64,000 nucleotides of DNA, from assembly GCA_025890175.1 (NCBI GenBank), contig JANPYM010000004.1, forward strand, positions 1,991,134 to 2,055,133, written 5' to 3'. Shown here piece after piece: positions 36,784-47,717 of the stretch. The stretch's first letter is position 1. Every line of letters begins with the position of its first letter. The stretch is from Ciborinia camelliae. Its lineage: Eukaryota > Ascomycota > Leotiomycetes > Helotiales > Sclerotiniaceae. The position numbers and the translations under genes were made by a program. The notes beneath the pieces are model-generated. The model had not been told where the DNA came from. It ran no database searches and saw only the letters and a list, made by a program, of their open reading frames with translations.

Positions 36784-39700
36784 ACGCTGAATAGCACCAA
36801 TGGGTGCGCGGAACCCCCACAACTTTCAAAAATCATAATCAATCCATCTTTCACTAGCTCATGTTCGAATTGTGTAATCTCATTGTTTGATCTGTTTTGG
36901 ATAATTCCATGAAGTTTTAGAATATACGAGAGCTACTCTCAGAGAATCGTTATTCTCAACTTTCATTTCGTTTATATAGTGCCTCCGAACCGCTATTTAT
37001 CTGCCCCAGAACGATTTCGAGATCAATGGTGTGATTGCACTTCAGAACAATTTGGAAAAGAAGTTCTACTTGCCTCTCGTACGCGGAATGTCTGGTCAGC
37101 CTGACAAAAGCATGTTTGTTATTGACTCATGTCAATTATATTTGTTGTAAGAACACGATTAATGTACATACGATGCACAATAATACAACAATATTATATA
37201 ATTTGTTTATCCTTCCTTGGGACGCCTGATTTTGATTTTTAAGGAAAGCCTAGATATCTGTCCGCGCCTATACGAACCATATGTTGAATGGAACATGATA
37301 TCAAAATGTTTCCCGCCCATACCCAAAGACACCCATTGCACTGCTCCAATGTTCCTCTCCTCGTCAAGCTCTATCTATAATGTGCCGCGCAGATTCCACA
37401 CCACTCTATATTCCTGAAGAAAATGTTTATGCGGGGAATAGACAGTAAATAAGGTTTGGTAATTGAAAGGCACTTTGAATGTGGGTGTTGGATCACACTG
37501 CGTGCTCTTTCTTATGCGGGTGGATAATTGAACTGGAACAATAATATAGAGTGCCTCCCGATTTGGACCACCATTTTCGCTTCTCCTATACAAATCATTC
37601 CAGCCCATCCCACCCTGACCTTAAAATCAATAATACCATATATTAATCCCTCATCATATTCTGAGTCCCGAGAACGACGTAGCGATTTAGCATTTCCCTC
37701 TTTGTGTAGAAACAAAATCTCTCGTTCGCAATCGCAGGCGCGAGTCACAGTCACCATGGTGCTTCTTCAATTAATTACCCTGTCGAATTGCCACGCAATG
37801 TTATCTTCGTGAATCACGAAATCATTCCTAGAAATTAAGATTCCTAGCATATATATTCCCCTTCCGTCGATTAACATTCATCCACTGCTAATCTCTCGAG
37901 ACAAAGCCAAACAATCCATAACTCTACTCTCTATGAGGGGCAGAGAATCATTCGAATACTTTCTAAAAATGGATGGTTGTCAGGCCATGCAAGATGCATG
38001 ACCGCGTCATGGAAATCATCACATATTTCAATATCTCCTTCTCGCGAAGCTATGCGGCGGCAAGTTAGTAACTACCAAATTCTCCTCGAGATTTGTAGGA
38101 TTACTGAAGCGAATAGAATCAGCATAATGCGGCAAACTAAATTGCGCTGGGGTTTTCCGACGAGCTCATTTTTTTTCGCACTTGGAACCCTACCTACCTA
38201 GTGGTGTATTTTTTGGATTTGGTGTTTTCTGGATTCGGGAATACGAGTTCATTTTGTGAATGCTTAAGAATAGATGTAAAGATTCCAATTGGGATTGTGG
38301 AAGATTTATTCTAAAGAAAGACCGAAGTAAAGGCAGGCGGGCTTTAATGACTCGGGAGGTATACAAAATAAACATCCCTGGCTCCACGATTGTCCAAGTT
38401 GTCACTTCGACTCCATAGTATCATGAAGATTCTATGACGCCATCCATTATGCATAAAAGGGTGGAGATTTAGGAAATCCATGAACCTCAGGGCCATAGGA
38501 ATCATACCACCGACGTTTCGGATAACTCAGTTTTGATACCCAGGTTGGAGGAGTAAAGGAGGAGGATATCATCAGGTCATACATACAGATTTCCCGCAAG
38601 AAAAGTGATGGTAACACCAATCTTCTGATGCCTTGATGGTAACTTGGAGTGCGTTCATGCTAGGAGATGTTGCTTTGTGAATTTAAGGAAGACTACCTAC
38701 AACCTATGCGGACTTGCCGCTTACGGGTCGAGGTAAAAGCTAGATAGATGCATCCAATACATGCTGGTATGATGGGTAGATAGTTATCTCAACCCTTCAC
38801 CATCTTATCTTACTCATCAAACGAGAAATGAAGTAGAGGCCCATGAAAAGGGACTCAAAGACGAGGAAAAATACCACACGTACTCCCTGCGGGCCTCTTC
38901 CGCAGATAAATACTCAGATGGGTAAATCGGCGTAGCTTCAGAAGCGAACGTGATTTATAGGAGCAAAGCAGAGAGCATAGTTTTAGAATGCCAGTAAAGT
39001 TCTATGAATTCAGATACTGAGATACCCAGTTCAAAGAGTAATTTGCGCACAAATCCGATGATCTTATCAAGAGCAGGAGACAAGCCCTTCAAAAATACTA
39101 TCCCGAAATCAAAACACAACACAGAGCGATCCATCATGATGATATTTTATGGGAGAAGCACGGCTTATCTCGTGTTTCTAGATATGATCAACTCCCGGAT
39201 CAAAGGTACGTTTAAATAGCACTTCTTTCCATGAGGATTAGACAATAACCTACTCGCTACATTTACACTCTTGTTGACCTTTGCCCGTTTCGTTTATCCC
39301 TCGGTGAAAAATACCTCTTCAAGTACTTTACCTCCAGATACCTATACATACCTACATACTACTATTACTACCTATACTGTACACAATATAAATAAATAGA
39401 AAACATGCATGCATCCATCCATCCATAGATATCCTTCATCATAAGCCAGCATTCGACATTTGAACATCAATGATTGAAAAGCGAGTATACTCACTCACGA
39501 TATAAATACATGTGATTTTTAAACGAAAATTTAACCATGTAAAGATCCCCATTAAATTCAAGAATCAAATCCAGAAATCTTGCAATGCCTATATTAGACT
39601 GTAGTTTAAACTATTGGAATTTGGCCGGGGAAACTTCTTTTGGTTCATCTGTATCGTGATCCCGTTGCCATTGCCATTGCCATATCTAAATCTAAATCTC

Positions 39701-39847
39701 TCCATCATTCATCTATCTATCTATCCATCTATAAACAACCATCATCTCTTTAAAATTTATTTTTGTAAACCCAACGCCCCATCCCATGTAATCCCAATCC
39801 ATTTCATCCCATCCCATCCCATCTAATCAAATCAAATAAAATAAAAT
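36784..39847. other. intergenic, 3 kb without a supported gene
   Basis: Only short chance frames on both strands. Simple repeats near the right end: (CATC)n around 39403-39425 and 39698-39735, and (CCCAT)n at about 39806-39825 just past the asparaginase stop. Confidence 0.5.
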
Positions 39848-42016
39848 CTAACCCTCCAAACCCGAGCGTTCCTCCACCCACAAATGACCACCTGCCTCCT
39901 CCAAAATCCTCACATGTTCTTCCTTGCCCTTCCCCGCCTTCCTTGCCAAAAACAACGGGGTATTCCCCGCTTTATTCCGCGCATGTACACTTGCGCCTCT
40001 TTTCAACAACTATCGAGTGTGCAAAGGGTGGTTAGTAAGTAATCAATGCAATCAATGTAAGTGTGCAAACCGCTCCACGTCTAGATACATCCCTGCAAAA
40101 AAAAAACTCGGGAGGAAGAGTCTAAGCAGAGGCGCTACCTACTTCTCTTAAAACATCCACCGAGGGACCCACGGCGGCGAGATGTAGTGCCGTATTGCCG
40201 ACGTAATCGGTGGTTTGGAGGAGCCCGGCTCGATCGTGGTCGAGGATGTTGATGATGGCATTTGCGTCACCCTTGTCTACTGCGTAGCCGAGACCGGTGA
40301 ATGCTTGTTGCTGGGTTGTGATGGATACGAGATCATTTGGTGGATGGGAAAAGGCGGTGCTGGCCTCCTCGGTCATTTCTCCTCGGATGGAACATTGCAT
40401 TTGCATGGTGATATCTTCATATGAAAGATCGGGGAGGGCAAGTAAGAAGGAAAGTTTGGTGAGGGCGGCTTCGGTTGTGAGATCGTGTCCGAATACTACT
40501 CCTGCGCGGCCGAGAATGGTAGCGGGTGCGTAAAGGGGAGATACGGATCCGGAGTGACATTGTGATACGTTGACGATGATAACACCTCTTTCGCAAGCCT
40601 CTTTCATAATCTTGATCATGCTTCCGTCATCTCCACTTGGTGCATTGCCGGCTCCGAAGGTTTCGAGGATAAGGCCTCGGAGATTTGGGATTCGAAGGAC
40701 GGCATCGATCATCTCGGGTTTGATACCGGGGAAGATGCGAAGACAGGCTACGTGGGAAGTATCGAGATTTAATTGTACACCAAACTTGGCGATAGATCGT
40801 GGTCGACGAACCAGATTCCAATTGACCGTTGATCCTAAAGCAGTGACCTTTGCCAAAGGTTCACAATTTGGTGAAGCAAAGGCATCAAAGGAAGTGGCCG
40901 AGACTTTGGTTGTGCGATTTCCACGAAATAAGTTGTGGTGGAAGAAAAGACATACTTCAGGGATCATGAAGGTTCCAGCGATGATCAATGATCCAAGAAG
41001 GTTATCCACGGCATCAGATTGAAGGGCAAAGATTGAAGCTTGAGATCCTGTGAGAATGACTGGTTTTCCAAGATGAGACAGCATGAAAGATAAAGCTGAA
41101 CTAGTGTATGCTAGACTATCTGTACCATGGAGAACAACGAATCCATCAAATAAATGGTAGTTTCTCTCAATCGTGGTCGCTATTTGTGTCCAACCATTTG
41201 AAGAGATTGAAGATGAATCTAGTAAGACGGGAAATTCGTATAAGGTATAACGCACATGTCGAGAATACGTGCTCGGAGGAGTACGTAAACTGGGGAGATA
41301 CTCTTCTTTGGTGTCTGTAGTCATAACTGGCATAGGATCTGAACACAAAGTCAGTCATTGATTAATTCTCCGAAAAACATATTGCGTATGCAGTGGATTA
41401 TCGTTCTCGGGACAAGCAAGGCACATAGAGAGCGGAGATAATGCAATGCAATGACCTACGATGCGTTGCATGTGACATATCTCAACATATATCATTCAAT
41501 GAGAGTTGGACGATATGTCACCAAAGAACTACCACTGAAAAGTTCCGATGAAGGAGACTCACTAGAGCCATTGAGTGTAACTTGGAGACGCGATCGTATG
41601 CATAAAAAGTCCCTTGAAATCTCCAAAGATGTCACACTCAACGAACACTTCCGAGTGACCTTACACGACCTTCGTCATATCGGCGTATATATTTTCTTGT
41701 GTCCAAGACTCATGACATCGGACGTCATTGAAAAATTCCAGCTCTCCACAAACCGAAGTTTCAGTACTTCTATCGTTCCGATTCAAAGGGCCAGAAGGGT
41801 CTAGAGCTACATATAAGGTATCACCAGATTACAAAGGAATGAATAAAAAGCTTTCTTACCAGGATTTGAACCATCATTGAATGATGGTCTAGTAGACATG
41901 CCTTCCTTGAGGAACCCTCTTGCTGGAATCAAACCTTCCGGGGAAGATTTCATACAAATGGTACCTCCTGTCATAATGATAAGGACTCGGCCTTCCGTGT
42001 AAGATTGTGTCGCCAT
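39848..42016 (-). CDS. L-asparaginase with C-terminal ankyrin repeats
   Basis: Exons 42016-41860, 41338-40143 and 40009-39848 encode 504 aa (509 if the Met at 42031 is used; the inner ATG has a better ACC-ATG-G context). Catalytic motifs: VLIIMTGGTICM near the start with the first Thr, and VVLHGTDSLAYTSSALSFML with the TD pair. Conserved TGSQA and ETFGAGNAPSGD follow. The last 110 residues carry ankyrin repeats (YVGNTALHLAAVGPS, KRGASVHARNKAGNTPLFLA), the plan of human ASPG, so a cytosolic enzyme hydrolysing asparagine to aspartate and ammonia is likely. Intron 1 (521 nt) is exceptionally long for this window; intron 2 is 133 nt. No signal peptide. Confidence 0.92.
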
Positions 42017-42031
42017 GGTTGGTGCGTGCAT

Positions 42032-44117
42032 TTGGAAGGAATGGCTCTCGGTAGCGATTTAGGAGAGATGAATCGCTAGGAGATTTTGGTATAATCTCCT
42101 GAAGAGTACGAGAAGAAGTGAATGAGGAGGATTGATTTGAATTGTTGAGTTTGAGTTAGTTGACCTGATTTGAGTTGTTGAGTGGTTTGAGTAATTGAGT
42201 GAATGAGTAGTTCAGTAGATATTTAATCTCGTATTTGATATTGCTGTTATGTAGTTATTTTCTTTGTTCAGAATTAAATATTGTTTTGCAGAGTGGGAGA
42301 AAAAGTTCTTAAAAAGCATTAAGTTAACCTAGCTTGAGAGGTTCCGATACAATGTAACAACTATTTACCTAGTAAGTACAAGCTAAGGTTAGGGTTATAA
42401 CTTTATGAGGGACTAGGGATGTAGTGTAGTAGTAGTGTAGGAGTAGTAGAGTATTATCTGGATCTGGATCTCAAAAATCAAGTGAAAGAATGAGTTAACC
42501 TCACTAGGGAGGTACTAGGTAATTTTCCAAACTCGATAGAGATAGAGAGATCAGATGACTTGAGAATTATTCAGATAATGTTGTCGTGGTCTAAACTCAA
42601 TATTCCACTACTGAGTGAAGTTTGGAATTTTGGATAGGCATTAGGTAAGGTTCATGTTAGGTTAGGTTTAGAAAATTGATTGAAGGTAGGTAGTATTATT
42701 CCAATTGTATTGTACTCACTCACCCACATGAGGAAGATCTCTTCGGAAACATCCACTTCCATTTCATCATCCAATCATTCAATCATATGTCATGAATAAT
42801 ACGCAAACTACCTACCTAGGTATTACTTAGGTAACGCAATTGACCAATGAGAATGAATGAATTTTCGATTTCTGTGTCAATCTCCACTCCACAGACCTGG
42901 GGTTTGAGTCTAACGTGATTCACGGATGTGAGAATACCGGTGATATGGTAATCCATGATCTATCATTATTGGAAGGGAAGGGAAGGGAAGGTAAGGTAAG
43001 GTAAGCAAAGTTGAGGTTATTCAAAGATGAAGGTGGTGGTGATGATGATGATGATGGTGATGGTGATGATGATCATAATATGATGGATGATGGATGTTCA
43101 TAATATGATGGATCAAGTGTTGTACGTGGACCTCCAGCTCCTCTAGCTATTCCAAGGTTTCCATTATACGCAAATAAAATGTACTGTATAGGTAGGCAAA
43201 TGTAAAATAATGTACGGAAATAACGTGCGGAAATAACCTTGAACACCTTCCAATTAATTCTTCATGATTTATAACGGAATAACGGATTAACGAATTAACG
43301 GATTCACAGATTATATACATCCGTACCAAGACTTTTTTATATTGAGGCGACCTCATTAAGCCACCACACCATCTCAGATCCTTAGCACACCCACAAAAAT
43401 TTATCGAAAATCGAATGGAAAACAAACGAACAAACGAACGGGAGACAAAAAGTTGATAGTTCATATACATAGTACCATCATCTATCTCTATTAGTGATAA
43501 CAAATCAGAGAAATAATCATATTCCTTTATATCTTTTATATATATCTTTGTAGATCTTCATATCTTCATATCTTCATAAATACCCGACTTTCCTTTCTTC
43601 TTTCTTCTCTTCCTTCTTTTTCTCTTGGACTATGTCATCTTTAAAATTCACTAATATTCATCAATTCGGTTCGGTATTTCCGTCCACTTCATTCCTCCTA
43701 TCTTTTTATATTACAATAATATTATTACAACATTTTCACTTCTTTAAAACTTAATTTCAAACACCTTTTACATTTAGTAACATTTACACTTATTACACTT
43801 ATTACATTATTTCAATTTCAATTTCAATTTCAATCAAATAATCATTCAAAGCTTCAATCCAAAACTCCACAGAAACAACAATTCGGTCCCGAAAGACCCG
43901 TTGCGACCAGTCCACGAATCCCAGTGACATACAACTCAGCTCTTGCCAAGAACCCAATCCTTCTATAAGCATATCAGTGACATTCTCTTCGTTTTCTCCC
44001 AGAAAACTTCATTTTAAAAAGTGAACACAAAAACCCTTACTTTATTCCGATAGCACCCTCTCCCCTCCTCTCTTCCTGTACGCGCGACTTCTCTCTCTCA
44101 TATAACATAGCTTGGCT
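42032..44117. other. divergent intergenic region with simple repeats
   Basis: About 2.1 kb, no supported gene. Holds (TTGAG)-like repeats near 42140-42210, (GGAAG)/(GTAAG) at 42971-43004, (GAT)n at 43040-43072, and a run of ATTTCAA-type repeats near 43810-43835. Confidence 0.5.
43040..43072. repeat. (GAT)n/(GGTGAT) microsatellite
   Basis: Eleven trinucleotides, mostly GAT with interspersed GGT, in intergenic DNA. Confidence 0.8.
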
Positions 44118-45455
44118 ATGCGCCAGACATTCGCATTCACAACCGCAGCCATGGCAGCAGCTTTAGAAGAGACACCTATTTCCTACGAGGATTTGGCCGA
44201 AATTGAGAGAGAGTTCGATGATGTGGAAACGGAAATTAGTACGTGGTTTGGTTTTCTTTCGGTCCCTTATATGACGTTGGAGGCAAATGATTTTTGGGTT
44301 GGAGGGGTCAAATGCGCTACGCCACGAGTTCTGTAATCATATCAGATCCAGATCAGATCGATCATTTTGTGTGACATTCCATGGAAGTACATGTATACAT
44401 GTTCTGCATATTTTCAGTATCTGCGAATGTTCTATTCATGGTTTGATGAGGATAAATATCGACTAACAACTTTCTATCAGTTCGTCAACAAGTTTCCCTT
44501 ACTCAACCTCTCTACATTCGTCGCAATAAGACCATCTCTCAAATCCCAAATTTCTGGGCTCTCGTCCTCGAACAAGCACCTCCTGATATAGATCAATATA
44601 TCCAACCATCCGATTCTGCACTTCTTCTCTCCTCGCTCACTTCCCTTCACGTATCGCATTTCGAACTCGAAAATCCAAAAACTGCCATTGGAGGAGATCC
44701 ACGATCGGTATCAATTACATGGACATTTTCCTCGAATGAATATTTCGAAGATGAGAAATTGGTCAAGAGGTTTTGGTATAGAAAGAGTGTTGGGGGTTGG
44801 TGTGGGTTGGTCAGTGAACCGGTGAGGATTCATTGGAAGAAGGGAAAGGATTTGACTGGGGGTTTGTTGGATATAGTTTGTGATGCTTGGAATGCAGAAC
44901 AGAAAACTAAAACAAATGGAGAGGATGGAAAGAAATCTAAGGGTTTGACACTACAACACAAAGCTCTTGAGAAGAAAATGGCCAATACAAGTATGGGAGG
45001 TTTAAGTTTCTTCGCATGGTTCGGATTTATCGGTCGAAGAGTTAGTGAGGAGGAAAGTAAAGAAGCAAATGCCAGAGAGTTGGCAAAGAGAGAAGCTAGG
45101 AAAAGTGGAAAGAAAGTCGCAGAACCAGAAGAAGATGAGGAAGATGAGGAAGACGAAGAAGATTTCGGAATGAGCTTGGAAATCTTCCCTGATGGAGATG
45201 ATCTTGCAATTGCTATCACGGAGGATTTATGGCCTGGTGCTATCAAATACTTCAGTTTGTCTACCCCTTGATTCCCCAACTAGCAATACTACTTGCTTAC
45301 AATCAGGTATCTGAAAAAAATTGCTAATTTATGAATAAATAGCTGCAGCACAAGAACAAGATGCACTATCAGATGCGGATTTCGAATCGGATGATGAAGA
45401 GGATGAAGAGTTAAAGGAGGCAGAGAGACCTATAAAGAAACAAAGGTCGGCTTAA
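44118..45455 (+). CDS. NAP-family histone chaperone (SET/Vps75-like)
   Basis: Exons 44118-44238, 44481-45254 and 45343-45455 encode 335 aa. Seen: an N-terminal helix YEDLAEIEREFDDVETEI leading across the intron into IRQQVSLTQPLYIRRNKTIS, QIPNFWALVLEQAP, DIDQYI, then HVSHFELENPKTAIGGDPRS, SITWTFSSNEYFEDEKLVKR and a closing AIAITEDLWPGAIKYF, the NAP fold order. An acidic tract (EPEEDEEDEEDEEDFG) and a final acidic tail ending with basic KKQRSA (possible nuclear signal) follow. The long N-terminal dimerisation helix is short, as in SET/Vps75. Such proteins deliver H3-H4 or H2A-H2B and, for Vps75, stimulate Rtt109. Start could also be the ATG at 44151. The third intron border uses donor GTTTGT. 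Confidence 0.85.
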
Positions 45456-47398
45456 ATCATCATAAATCATGCCGGGTTTTCGTACAAGGGGTTGATCGGT
45501 TGGGTATTTCGGCAATTTCTTCAACAAGGCTATGAAAAGTTTATTTATCTCAGGGTTGGAAAATGAATGGGATGGATGGATGGATGGATGGCGCAGTCTT
45601 CTTCGGATGGGATTGGATAGGAATAATGTATAAGCATAGGTAGGTATATTATCAACAGTGGCGACGGGATGGGATTCGGAGTCTAGGGTTGGGTTGGGTT
45701 TTTGACTTTTTTCGAGCATTTTTCTTCAAATGGGATGGGATGGGATTGGATAGGACGGGACGGGATTGGATGGGATGGACGGGTGATAAATGGGGGGATC
45801 CTCTATAAGATGGCCCGGGGATATAAGTATGAGGAGATTTTCTTCTAATCTTCTTCTTTATACTTTATACACTTTTATACACTTTATACATATATGCAAG
45901 TATACGAAGCATATAAATGGAGTTTTTGGGTTTTTGGGTTTTTTATTTGCATTATTATTATTTGCATCATTATCTATTTTATTTGATTTGATTTGATCTG
46001 ATTTGTGAATCTATTGTTAGGTATGCTATACTATGCTATGCTGTGCTGTGTTGTAACTTGTGACTTGTAAATGTCATCTATCTGGTAGGGATTTTTCTAT
46101 ACTTGTACTTGTACTTGTATTTAACGTGCTTGATATCTTAATATCTTGACTTGTTTTGTTTTGACTTGGCTTGTGGCTTAACTTGCTCCAGAGCTCTCTC
46201 CCTCTCTCTCTTTCTGTCTATAGGTAGGTAGGTAGGTAGGTAGTAACTGAGTGAGTGAGTTGGTGAGTGAAGTCTGCTAATGGATGATATTGCTCTTGCT
46301 ATTGCTATTGCTAATGTAATAACTTTAACTTGCTTTGATTACCTACCTAGGTAGGTAGATAGGTAGATAGGTAGGTAGGTAGGTTGGTAGGTAGATAGGT
46401 AGGTAGGTAGGTAGGTAGATAGGTAGGTAGATAGGTAGGTAGGTAGGTAGGTAGATAGGTAGGTAGATAGGGTATTTGTATATATAGGGAGGTAGATAGG
46501 TAGGTATGATAGGTATGAATATGGAGCGGAGTTACGGAGGAGAGTTACGGAGGAGAGTAGGGTAGGGTAGGTAGGTGGGTAGGGCATCAGGCCTGGGTAT
46601 CGAACTGGTTAGGTTAGGTTGGGTTAGGTTATGTATATGTATATGTATATGTATATATTGGTACTCTAGGGGTAGGTTGTTGGTTAGAAGTAAGAACTTA
46701 GTTGATGATGGATAGGTATGTATGGAGGTTCTTTATATAGATAGATAGATACCTTAGGTACGGAGGTACCTAGGTAACCTTTTCTTGGGCTAGGTTTCAT
46801 CCATACCTATGAAATGAAATGAAATGATTATGGATAGAAGTGGGTTGATTGTAATTGGGCATTGGGTATTGGGTCGGTACTATCCATAGGTCGGAACGAG
46901 AACCCGAAATGAAGGATCCGGGATTTTTTTTTTGACTGGATTCGGTTTGTATATTGGTGTTTCGGCATGGATGGATGGATACGGTACGTACAGTACCTCA
47001 TGCCAATATCGGATCATCTTATTCAATCCAATCCAATCCAATCCGATGTTCAATAAGTACCGTACCGGTAGTCTGTCTCTCCCGCTTCTGCATTAACACT
47101 CTATGATGATCCCGATTCCTCTTCCAATCCCGATTATCCACTCCTACTCAACCAATCAATCGGTCAACCATTATTGATGGAACTACCAACCAACCAACCT
47201 ACCTATCACGGCCACACCTCGGATAAACCCAACCCAAACCAGATCAAATTACAGTACCTATGAAAAATTTTCCACCCCACCCCTCGCTTCACCTCGCTTC
47301 GCCAATTAAACCCTCACAACCACCACCTCACACTTTTCCAATTTAAAATATAAATCCAAATCGCAACAGCAACGTCATGAAATCATTAAGATTTAAAT
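45456..47398. other. repeat-rich intergenic region
   Basis: About 1.9 kb with many microsatellites: (GGAT) near 45570-45600 and 45730-45785, (TAGG)n at 46221-46243 and 46341-46508, (ATGTAT)n near 46630-46655. No gene seen. Confidence 0.65.
46341..46508. repeat. (TAGG)n/(TAGA) tetranucleotide array led by a palindrome
   Basis: Starts with ACCTACCTAGGTAGGT, a perfect 16-bp palindrome, then about 40 tetranucleotide units mixing TAGG and TAGA. The reverse strand reads as an open YLPTYLST peptide, clearly a repeat artefact. Confidence 0.9.
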
Positions 47399-47506
47399 GG
47401 CCGGATGGTGTAGTTGGTTATCACGTGTCCTTAACAATTTGTTATTATATCAATAGTAGCAGCTGTTATACGGACAAGGTCCTGGGATCGTGCCCCAGTC
47501 TGGTCA
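47399..47506 (+). tRNA. tRNA-Val(AAC) with intron 47437-47470
   Basis: A full cloverleaf folds after removing a 34-nt intron. The acceptor stem GGCCGGA pairs with TCTGGTC (47499-47505; two G-T wobbles), discriminator A at 47506. D arm GTGTAGTTGGTTATCAC; anticodon stem TGTCC/GGACA; loop TTAACAC with anticodon AAC at 47433-47435; variable loop AGGTC; T stem CTGGG/CCCAG. The intron begins one base 3' of the anticodon, the standard eukaryotic position, and contains GTT triplets able to pair with the anticodon. Mature length 74 nt. Oddity: the T loop is ATCGTGC rather than TTCGANN, so bases 54 and 58 are swapped (A and T). It could therefore be a weak or pseudo gene. A T run follows. Confidence 0.85.
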
Positions 47507-47507
47507 A

Positions 47508-47514
47508 TTTTTTT
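47508..47514 (+). terminator. RNA polymerase III T-run terminator
   Basis: Seven consecutive T two bases after the tRNA discriminator base. Confidence 0.8.
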
Positions 47515-47591
47515 GTTTTGTTTTTTTGGGGGTAGTTTTGGGTATGGGGGAGAGATTTTTTGGATTTTGGGGGAGGGGAGGAGGGGAGAGA

Positions 47592-47717
47592 GAGGGGAGG
47601 GCTTTTTTTTGGTGGGATGAATGATGAGGGAGGGGGTGGAGTGGAGAGTNNNNNNNNNNGAGGGGAGGGCTTTTTTTTGGTGGGATGAATGATGAGGGAG
47701 GGGGTGGAGTGGAGAGT
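47592..47717. repeat. identical 58-bp sequence on both sides of the N gap
   Basis: Bases 47592-47649 and 47660-47717 are identical by eye, including an 8-T run; key part GGTGGGATGAATGATGAGGG. They are separated only by 10 N. Confidence 0.9.
47650..47659. other. assembly gap, 10 N
   Basis: Ten undetermined bases in a purine-rich tract. Confidence 0.99.

Noticed and set aside
41451..41804. Plus-strand 117-codon frame inside the asparaginase intron as a gene
   Set aside because: No recognisable domain or start context; kept only as a finding about the long intron.
46339..46587. Open frame coding YLPTYLST repeats
   Set aside because: Translation of the TAGG microsatellite.
46605..46640. Telomere-like GGTTAGGTTGGGTTAGG
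   Set aside because: Not TTAGGG repeats; only a few degenerate units in the middle of a window.
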